NCBI GenBank assembly: GCA_020723345.1
Contig: DYJA01000066.1
Span: 1 to 35,668, forward strand
DNA length: 35,668 nucleotides
Direction of reading: 5' to 3'
DNA from: Candidatus Aquidulcis sp.
GTDB lineage: Bacteria > Chloroflexota > Anaerolineae > UBA4142
Position 1 is the stretch's first letter. Each line of letters begins with the position of its first letter. The position numbers and the translations under genes were made by a program. Below, in pieces: positions 21,960 through 27,726 of the stretch. The notes under the pieces were generated by a model, which searched no databases, was not told the DNA's origin, and saw only the letters and a list, made by a program, of their open reading frames with translations.

Positions 21960-24170
21960 ATGATTGATGATTTCCTCCCAGTTTTGAAAGATGCCGCGCG
22001 CCACGCCTGGTCCAAAACGATTCTCCCGGACCCGGCGGCTGAGCGTCCGCGCGATCCATCCATCACACCGGGGATCCGATTGTCCAAGCGAGTGCAAGCG
22101 CCGGCCCCGACGCCGAACGGCGCCAAGACCGGCGCGCAAATCTCTGCGGAAACGCAAACCAGATTACGAGCAGAAGACAAGCGACTCAGTCAAGATGTTG
22201 CGCTTTCGGCGGCGGCATTGGGTTTGACCACCGCGGGGGCGTTGATCGCGCATCCATTGGCGTTGCTGAGTCTGCCAATCCTGATCAAACTCGCTATACC
22301 ATACTTGCGCGATGGCTATCACAGTCTGGTTGAGAAACGCAAGATTGATACGCCAGTTTTCGTTGCCGCTCTGAACACTGGCTTGATTGCTTCGGGGCTG
22401 TTTTCGATGGCGGCGCTGTATGAAGGCGTGGACGCGTTGAGCAAAAAAGTCATCTTGCGAACGCGACGCAGGTCGGAGGAAGCGTTGACCGGCGCACTAG
22501 GCGAACAACCGCGCACGGTGTGGATCCTTCGACCAGCTCAAGACGCGCCCAACGGTCAGGAAATCGAAATTCCATTCGAGCAATTAAAACCCGATGACGA
22601 GTGTATCGTTTCGGGAGGTCAACGGATCCCCGCCGATGGCATCATCACCCACGGCACCGCCACGATTGATCGGCGGATGTTGACCGGCGAGTCGCAGCCC
22701 ATTGAAAGCGGCGTCGGCGATCCGGTCTTTGCCTCGACCCTGGTCGTGTCGGGCAAGATCCGTCTGCGGGTGGACAAGTCCGGTCAAGAAACGACGGCGG
22801 CGCAAATCACCGAGATATTGCGGAACACCGCCGATTACCCATCGTCGGTCGAGTTATGGAGCAAACAGTTCAGCGATCAAGCCGCCTTGCCGCAGTTGGC
22901 GTTGACGGCCGCGGCTTTGCCGGTCGCAGGGACGCAAGGCGCTTTGGCGGTGCTGATCTCGGATATGGCTTGCGATGCGCGCCTGACCGGTCCACTCAGC
23001 GTGTTGAACTATCTCAATCTCGCGACCCAGCACGGCATTTTGATCAAAGATGGGCGCGCGTTGGAATTGCTGGCGCACGTCAACACGGTCGTGTTCGACA
23101 AGACCGGCACGCTGACGCTGGAAGAGCCGGAACTCGGACGGATCTATGTGCGCGCTGGATTGGACGAAAACCAGTTGTTGCGGTATGCCGCCTCGGCAGA
23201 AGCGCGGCAGACGCATCCGATTGCGCGCGCCATTCTGCAAGCCGCGCACGCGCGCCATCTCGATTTGAGCGTGAGCCAGGACGCGCATTACGAAGCCGGT
23301 TTCGGCATTGCGGTTCATTTGCCAACTGTCATTGCGAGCGAAGCGAAGCAATCTCCACCACGCCAATCGGGGATTGCTTCGGGCAATCCTTCGACTCGCT
23401 CCGCTCGCTCAGGACGCCCTCGCAATGACAATGGGGATGTACTGAAGCAAGTCCACGTGGGCAGCGCGCGGTATATGGATATGGAAGACATTGACATTCC
23501 GACCGACTGGCGCGCGGCGCAGGCGGTCGGTCAAGCGCAGGGTCATTCGTACGTCTATGTCGCAGTCGATCGTCGTTTGAGCGGTATGATCGAACTGCGT
23601 CCTGCCATCCGCCCCGAAGTGAAACAACTTATGCAACAACTTAAAGCGCGCAAACTAGCGCTCTATATTCTATCCGGCGATCATCAGCAAGTGACCGCCG
23701 CGCTGGCAGAGCACCTGGGCATTGAGAATTATTTCGCCGAGGTTTTGCCGACCGGCAAAGCGGACATTGTCGAGCGAATGCAAGCGGATGGCGCGTCGGT
23801 CTGCTATGTCGGCGATGGCATCAACGACGCGATTGCGTTGAAAAAAGCGCACGTCTCGGTGTCGCTGCACGGCGCGTCCACAGTTGCCGCCGATGCTGCC
23901 TCAATTGTTCTGATGGATGGCAATCTCGAAAAACTGGGGCGGCTGTTCGAAATCGCCGATGGCTTGAGCGCGAATCTGCGGACAGATTTGCTTGCCTCTT
24001 TTGTGCCAAGTGCCGCGGCGATTGGCGGTGTGTTTCTCTTTCACCTCGGCGTATTCCCTGCTTTCCTGATCGGAATGGGCGGCTTTACCGTCGGTATGGT
24101 AAATTCGATGATGCCGCGCCTGATGTCTGACGCTGAAGCAAAGGAGGAGCAGAGTGGCAAGCAACTATAA
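21960..24170 (+). CDS. P1B-like P-type ATPase without the CPC motif, carrying a repeat insertion
   Basis: A 736-aa membrane pump-type ATPase. It has TGES in the actuator domain (242-245), DKTGT with phosphorylated Asp380, the HP motif of P1B heavy-metal pumps (QTHPIA, about 418-423) and the hinge GDGINDA (618-624). The usual metal-site CPC motif before GILIKxGxALE is replaced by SDMACDARLTGP, so the transported ion is uncertain. There is no N-terminal HMA domain. Residues 457-490 are encoded by an in-frame palindromic element (23328-23429) inserted in the nucleotide-binding domain. GAGAGG precedes the ATG, 4 nt after the radical SAM stop; the end overlaps the next methyltransferase by 17 nt. 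A pump placed between modification enzymes suggests metal supply or product-linked transport. Confidence 0.88.
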   Translation: MIDDFLPVLKDAARHAWSKTILPDPAAERPRDPSITPGIRLSKRVQAPAPTPNGAKTGAQISAETQTRLRAEDKRLSQDVALSAAALGLTTAGALIAHPLALLSLPILIKLAIPYLRDGYHSLVEKRKIDTPVFVAALNTGLIASGLFSMAALYEGVDALSKKVILRTRRRSEEALTGALGEQPRTVWILRPAQDAPNGQEIEIPFEQLKPDDECIVSGGQRIPADGIITHGTATIDRRMLTGESQPIESGVGDPVFASTLVVSGKIRLRVDKSGQETTAAQITEILRNTADYPSSVELWSKQFSDQAALPQLALTAAALPVAGTQGALAVLISDMACDARLTGPLSVLNYLNLATQHGILIKDGRALELLAHVNTVVFDKTGTLTLEEPELGRIYVRAGLDENQLLRYAASAEARQTHPIARAILQAAHARHLDLSVSQDAHYEAGFGIAVHLPTVIASEAKQSPPRQSGIASGNPSTRSARSGRPRNDNGDVLKQVHVGSARYMDMEDIDIPTDWRAAQAVGQAQGHSYVYVAVDRRLSGMIELRPAIRPEVKQLMQQLKARKLALYILSGDHQQVTAALAEHLGIENYFAEVLPTGKADIVERMQADGASVCYVGDGINDAIALKKAHVSVSLHGASTVAADAASIVLMDGNLEKLGRLFEIADGLSANLRTDLLASFVPSAAAIGGVFLFHLGVFPAFLIGMGGFTVGMVNSMMPRLMSDAEAKEEQSGKQL
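23328..23429. mobile_element. Palindromic MITE/REP-like element inserted in frame
   Basis: The ends GTCATTGCGAGCG and CGCCCTCGCAATGAC are imperfect inverted repeats. Inside, GAAGCAATC faces GGATTGCTTC, and CCTTCGACTCGCTCC with GCTCAGG is a member of another dispersed family. The element is 102 bp, exactly 34 codons, so the P-type ATPase frame stays open. It encodes VIASEAKQSPPRQSG and a following basic Ser/Arg-rich stretch. Confidence 0.8.
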
Positions 24171-24921
24171 TGAGATCGCTCTTGATTACGCCGCATCGCT
24201 CGATAAACTCCCGGCGGCTAAACATGTTGATGATTATACATTTTTCAACATGGTTGGCGAGGTCACCGGCAAGACGATTCTCGATATCGGCTGCGGACCG
24301 GGTGTCTATACCAGACCATTGAAGCAGATGGGCGCGGCGCGAGTGGTCGGGTTAGATTATGCGCCGGAAATGATCAAACAGGCGCAAGCCGAGGAAACTC
24401 GTTCCCCGTTAGGCATCGAATATATTCTGGGGGATATGTTTGCCCCGGTGAGACTGGGTAGTTTTGATCTGGCTGTGGCTTCCTTCATACTTGGATTGGC
24501 TCCGACAAGAGAGCATTTGCTCAAAGCATGTCAGATGGTTCATAGTAATCTAAGAGCAAGGGGGCGTTTCTTGGTGGCGGGTTTGAATCCTGAACTATCC
24601 CCCGCGACCTATCCGCTCTTTGAAAAGTATGGATACAAGGTCTCGGCTTCAGGTCCGCTCGAAGAAGGGGCTATCATCACAGTCGTCGTTTCGAGCGATG
24701 ACAAACAACTCGTGTACCAAGATTACTTTCACAGCCATGCGGATTACGAATGGGCGTTGCAAACCGCCGGCTTTCAGGCGATTCGTTGGCGCCGCCCGAT
24801 GGTATCGCCTGAAGGTCTCCAGCAATTCGGTCAAGAGTTTTGGCGAGACTATATTGAATGTCAGTACGGCATCTATCTGGAATGTGTCAGGGCGGAATCG
24901 AAATTGCAAAGCATCCCATAG
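24154..24921 (+). CDS. Class I SAM-dependent methyltransferase (ToxA-like)
   Basis: A 255-aa soluble methyltransferase. The GTG start lies inside the end of the P-type ATPase gene and follows AAAGGAGGAGC, so the genes are coupled. The N-terminus YNEIALDYAASLDK and DYTFFNMVGEVTGKTILDIG resemble the toxoflavin-synthase (ToxA) type of methyltransferase. SAM motif I is ILDIGCGPG (about 42-50), followed by VVGLDYAPEMIKQA and FDLAVASFILG. The acceptor is not evident. It closes the central gene island, suggesting a second methylation step. The last residues (SKLQSIP) are encoded by a copy of the GCATCCCATAGGGAC repeat. Confidence 0.85.
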   Translation: MASNYNEIALDYAASLDKLPAAKHVDDYTFFNMVGEVTGKTILDIGCGPGVYTRPLKQMGAARVVGLDYAPEMIKQAQAEETRSPLGIEYILGDMFAPVRLGSFDLAVASFILGLAPTREHLLKACQMVHSNLRARGRFLVAGLNPELSPATYPLFEKYGYKVSASGPLEEGAIITVVVSSDDKQLVYQDYFHSHADYEWALQTAGFQAIRWRRPMVSPEGLQQFGQEFWRDYIECQYGIYLECVRAESKLQSIP

Positions 24922-24925
24922 GGAC
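24906..24925. repeat. Dispersed palindromic repeat at a gene end
   Basis: GCAAAGCATCCCATAGGGAC overlaps the methyltransferase stop codon. The rest of the gap to 25122 holds an imperfect inverted repeat (CCGTGAATCAAGATTCAT near 24925 and ATGAATCACGG near 24977) and no open frame of note. Confidence 0.5.
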
Positions 24926-25122
24926 CGTGAATCAAGATTCATTTCCGGTATGGCGGGGCAATTGCGAAGCAAAAACATGAATCACGGTTCGGTCTTGGCT
25001 ACCCCGGCGCGTCCAGTGAACTCGCAGAACGAGTATAAATGAGGAAACCCAGGTCACTTTCATTTTCAGGATCAATGCGCTCGCGGCAAAGCGATTCATT
25101 TCTCCGTTGAAGGAGGCGCACG

Positions 25123-25305
25123 TTGACCGATCCGGTTCAAGACAAATTTGTCACGCTGAATGGTTTGTGGTTTCATTATCGCGAGTGGGGCGACGCGCGC
25201 GCACCGGTCATCGTCGCGTTGCACGGCAGCACATCGAATTCGTATGGCTGGGACACCACCGCGCGCGCGTTGTGCGATCGACCGAATTTCTACTCTCGTA
25301 AATAG
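25123..25305 (+). pseudogene. Alpha/beta-hydrolase N-terminal fragment
   Basis: A TTG start after GAAGGAGG opens a 60-codon frame. FVTLNGLWFHYREWGD and the VIVALHGSTSNSYGWD region match the first strands and the oxyanion HG motif of alpha/beta hydrolases. The frame then diverges (DRPNFYSRK) and stops. The nucleophile elbow, acid and His are all missing; a full member is about 250-300 aa. The break point is followed immediately by word-repeat DNA, suggesting deletion or replacement of the rest. A functional small peptide cannot be excluded. Confidence 0.65.
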
Positions 25306-25372
25306 GTTGGTGGACAGGGATCAGAAGATCCTGACTACCGACCACTGACGACTGTCGACTGTCGACTCTCTG
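25306..25372. repeat. Intergenic word repeat with hairpin
   Basis: GGTTGGTGGACAGGGATCAG faces GATCCTGACTACCGACCA around a short centre, followed by ACTGACGACTGTCGACTG and further GTCGACT words. It shares vocabulary with 4470-4516 and 25862-25938. The hydrolase remnant ends just before it. Confidence 0.6.
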
Positions 25373-25394
25373 TCTCGTTCTAGGAGGGCAAACT

Positions 25395-25856
25395 ATGTCA
25401 ATTTCTTTCTCACGCTCGATGCGTTCACTACACGGCGATTCGTTTCGACCATCACTGGCTACGCTCATCATCGCGAGTATTTTCATTATCGCGTGGTTCG
25501 CGTGGCTCGTCTTCGCGCAGATCACGCTCTACGCCACCAGCCAGGATTGGGAACTCCAACGCGACGGGTCACTCATCGTCCACTTGTCGGAGGATGCGGT
25601 CACGCGCCTCCGCCCCGGTCAACGGGTCACGCTGGAAGTTCAGGGCACTTCCAATCAACCGTCGCAGCAATTACCGGCGATAGTCGCGGACACGCCTAGC
25701 CGCACGCAGAACCGTTTAGCGTCAGACACGGTCAGAGTGACGTTGCTCGCGCCAATGCCCAAAGGCGCGACGGGCGGACAAGTCAAAATCCCAATGGAGA
25801 CCGTTTCACCACTGACGCTGATCACGCGCGCGGCTGAACAGGTGACCGTGCGCTGA
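25395..25856 (+). CDS. Miniature HlyD-like membrane adaptor protein
   Basis: A 153-aa protein starting after TAGGAGGG. A basic cytoplasmic N-terminus is followed by one membrane helix (about 21-41) ending in WLVFAQITLYATSQ, the junction seen in HlyD/NHLM-type secretion adaptors. What follows (about 45-150) resembles only the membrane-proximal beta-barrel part: LRPGQRVTLEVQG, VRVTLLAPMPKGATGGQVKI, and a final VTPLT-like strand. The long hairpin coiled coil and lipoyl domain of normal adaptors (300-450 aa) are absent. Adaptors of this kind contact ABC exporters, and a C39 exporter lies downstream at 30373. Assignment is from local resemblance, so moderate. Confidence 0.6.
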   Translation: MSISFSRSMRSLHGDSFRPSLATLIIASIFIIAWFAWLVFAQITLYATSQDWELQRDGSLIVHLSEDAVTRLRPGQRVTLEVQGTSNQPSQQLPAIVADTPSRTQNRLASDTVRVTLLAPMPKGATGGQVKIPMETVSPLTLITRAAEQVTVR

Positions 25857-25861
25857 AGCGC

Positions 25862-25938
25862 CAGTGAACAGTGAACGGTGAACAGTGGACAGTGTTGACT
25901 GCCGACTGTCGACTGTTGACTGTTGACTGCCGACTCCA
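25862..25938. repeat. Intergenic GTGAACAGTG/GACTGTCGACTG word repeat
   Basis: AGTGAACAGTGAACGGTGAA and CAGTGGACAGTG words are followed by TTGACTGCCGACTGTCGACT and GTTGACTGTTGACTGCCGAC. The two halves are roughly complementary and can form several hairpin registers. It fills almost the whole gap between the adaptor and ParA genes. Confidence 0.65.
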
Positions 25939-25952
25939 TAGAGAGGATCACG

Positions 25953-26840
25953 ATGCAAACCATTGCCGTAGCCAATCACAAAGGCGGCACCGGCAAGACC
26001 GCCACCACCCATAACCTGGGTGTGGTCTTGGCGCGCGAGTACGGGTTGCGCGTGTTGCTAGTTGACACCGACCCGCAAGCCAGTTTGACCGGCGCGTGCG
26101 GTGTGCAAGATGAGATGGCGCCCCAGGAGACGCCGGGGCGCGCGCGATTTCTCAAACAAGTGTTTTCGCTGGCGGAAGTGCTGGGCGGCGCGAAACCCGG
26201 TCACGTGACGATGAAGGACGTGTTGGTGGATCTCGGGGACCACCTGCGGATCTGTCCCAGCGATGCCGCGCTTGCCTCGACCGCCGTGGGGTTAGCCGCG
26301 CGCTTGCAGCGGGAGTATGTTCTCAAAAAAGCGCTGGCAACCGTCGCGCCAGATTACGATGTCTGCCTGGTGGATTGTCCGCCTGATCAAGGGCTGTTGA
26401 CCATCAACGCGTTGAGCGCGGCGCAAGTCGTCATCGTGCCGGCTCAGCCGACCGCCCAGGACTTGCGCGGCTTGCTCTTGTTCGTCGAGACCATCAAAAC
26501 GATTCAGCAGGACATCAACCCAGGATTGGTTTTTCTGGGCATCTTGCTGACCTTTTACGATGCGCGGTTGAGGCATCACAAAGAAGAAGTCGAGCAAATG
26601 GAAAAGGCAGGGTTGCCTGTTCTGCCGGTCGCGATCGGGCGCAGCGTGCGTGTGGCGGAGGCGGCGGGCGCGTGCCAGCCCGTGTTCACCTACGCGCGCC
26701 ACCACCCCGAGGCGCAGCATTATTTGGCGCTTGCCAAACTCGTCGCCGAGCGGCTGGCATTGCCCTGCAAAATTCAGCCGCTCGCGGAAACTGAAGGCAG
26801 TTTGACAGTGGACGAACCAACCACCCAACTAACCGACTAA
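25953..26840 (+). CDS. ParA/Soj-type ATPase
   Basis: A 295-aa cytoplasmic P-loop ATPase. ATG at 25953 follows AGAGGATCACG; the frame extends upstream only into repeat DNA. It shows the deviant Walker A KGGTGKT (residues 10-16), the VDTDPQASLT motif and Walker B-like VCLVDCPPDQGLLTINAL. VIVPAQPTAQDLRGL and FLGILLTFYDARLRHHKE follow. ParA proteins dimerise with ATP, bind DNA non-specifically and position plasmids, chromosomes or protein complexes. No parB gene or parS-like site is seen nearby, so an orphan role in positioning the neighbouring membrane system is possible. The last residues (PTTQLTD) come from repeat DNA. Confidence 0.9.
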   Translation: MQTIAVANHKGGTGKTATTHNLGVVLAREYGLRVLLVDTDPQASLTGACGVQDEMAPQETPGRARFLKQVFSLAEVLGGAKPGHVTMKDVLVDLGDHLRICPSDAALASTAVGLAARLQREYVLKKALATVAPDYDVCLVDCPPDQGLLTINALSAAQVVIVPAQPTAQDLRGLLLFVETIKTIQQDINPGLVFLGILLTFYDARLRHHKEEVEQMEKAGLPVLPVAIGRSVRVAEAAGACQPVFTYARHHPEAQHYLALAKLVAERLALPCKIQPLAETEGSLTVDEPTTQLTD

Positions 26841-26858
26841 CCGACTAACCGACTAACC
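26831..26858. repeat. Tandem 8-bp repeat (AACCGACT)
   Basis: Three and a half copies of AACCGACT run across the ParA stop codon, preceded by related CCAACCACCCAACT words. They lie just before the AAAAGGAG site of the next gene. Confidence 0.8.
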
Positions 26859-26885
26859 AATCGAACTACAAAAGGAGATGGAACA

Positions 26886-27665
26886 ATGTTAATCGTCATC
26901 ACATTTGCGATCCTGCTCATCGTGATTGGGATTGTGTTGCTGTGGCAACCGGCTTGGCTGCCCAAAATCTCGCGCGAGCAAGCGACGAGCCGCGTGACTC
27001 AGGCAACCAACAAGGTGATCGGAACCGCCAAAGAAACGGTGGAAAAAGCCGGAGAGCGCTTGGCTCCCGAGCGACTTGCCGTTCGTCGTCGCCCCGAACT
27101 GGCGGGGCAGTTCAAGGAATGGCAAAGCCAAGCGGAAATGGATCGGTGGACGGCAGTCTACAAGACATTGCCCGCCGACGCCGCCGAATTTACGACTTGG
27201 CTCCAAGGGCTGAGCGTCAAAGACCTGGGTGATTTCGCCCAGGGGCTAGCCACATTCTGCCAGGGACAGGAATTCGACCTGGCTTGGTTGATGGACGCGC
27301 AAGTGCCTGCCGAGATGAAGCGGGTGGCTGAGGAGGCGATCGGGTTATATTGTCTCGCCGCCTGGAAAAGCCACGGTCTATCGCCTTATGCGGCTTATCG
27401 CGCCTGGCAGTCCGATCCTGGAAACGAAAAGCATCTCGGCTTTGCCCAGCGGTTGTATAGTCGGCTGGTGGCGGAAGGACTCGTCACGGCGCGCGCCGAT
27501 CTGCTATACGCACCGGAAAAAGAACGATACACGTTCGTGGTGCAGTCTATGCAAGCCGTCGCCGCCCAGGATCCCAAAAGCTTTGTGACTTTGCTGAAGG
27601 ATGCGGCAACCGTCGAGCCGGAAGCGGAGACAAACCAAGCCCCGACAATGAACAGTGAACAGTGA
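26886..27665 (+). CDS. Family A member 3: TM-anchored helical protein of unknown function
   Basis: A 259-aa paralogue of the genes at 4556, 5634 and 27727, and the most divergent of the four. AAAAGGAGATGG precedes the ATG. A membrane helix (about 3-20) is followed by an 11-mer-like amphipathic stretch (ATSRVTQATNKVIGTAKETV, about 33-52). The MYxGLRG segment is missing, but the helical domain retains ELAGQFKEWQ, C125-x4-F130-D-x-A-W, AYRAWQSDPG, GLVT and YAPEKER. The last residues (TMNSEQ) are encoded by GTGAACAGTG repeat words. Its position between ParA and the giant coiled-coil paralogue suggests these proteins work together; the function is unknown. Confidence 0.83.
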   Translation: MLIVITFAILLIVIGIVLLWQPAWLPKISREQATSRVTQATNKVIGTAKETVEKAGERLAPERLAVRRRPELAGQFKEWQSQAEMDRWTAVYKTLPADAAEFTTWLQGLSVKDLGDFAQGLATFCQGQEFDLAWLMDAQVPAEMKRVAEEAIGLYCLAAWKSHGLSPYAAYRAWQSDPGNEKHLGFAQRLYSRLVAEGLVTARADLLYAPEKERYTFVVQSMQAVAAQDPKSFVTLLKDAATVEPEAETNQAPTMNSEQ

Positions 27666-27712
27666 ACAGTTTTGACTTTTTACTTGACCACTGATCACTG
27701 TACACTGACCCG
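27649..27712. repeat. Intergenic word repeat with inverted arms
   Basis: AATGAACAGTGAACAGTGAA lies at the left, and CACTGATCACTGTACACTGA at the right, with TTTTGACTTTTTACTTGACC between. The left copy encodes the end of the preceding protein. The right copy is the complement of the left arm word at 5513. Confidence 0.65.
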
Positions 27713-27726
27713 GCAAGGAGAAAACG

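Noticed and set aside
11400-25122. Integrative element or prophage carrying the central island
   Set aside because: No integrase, transposase, tRNA or attachment repeats were seen at either border; only small palindromic repeats.
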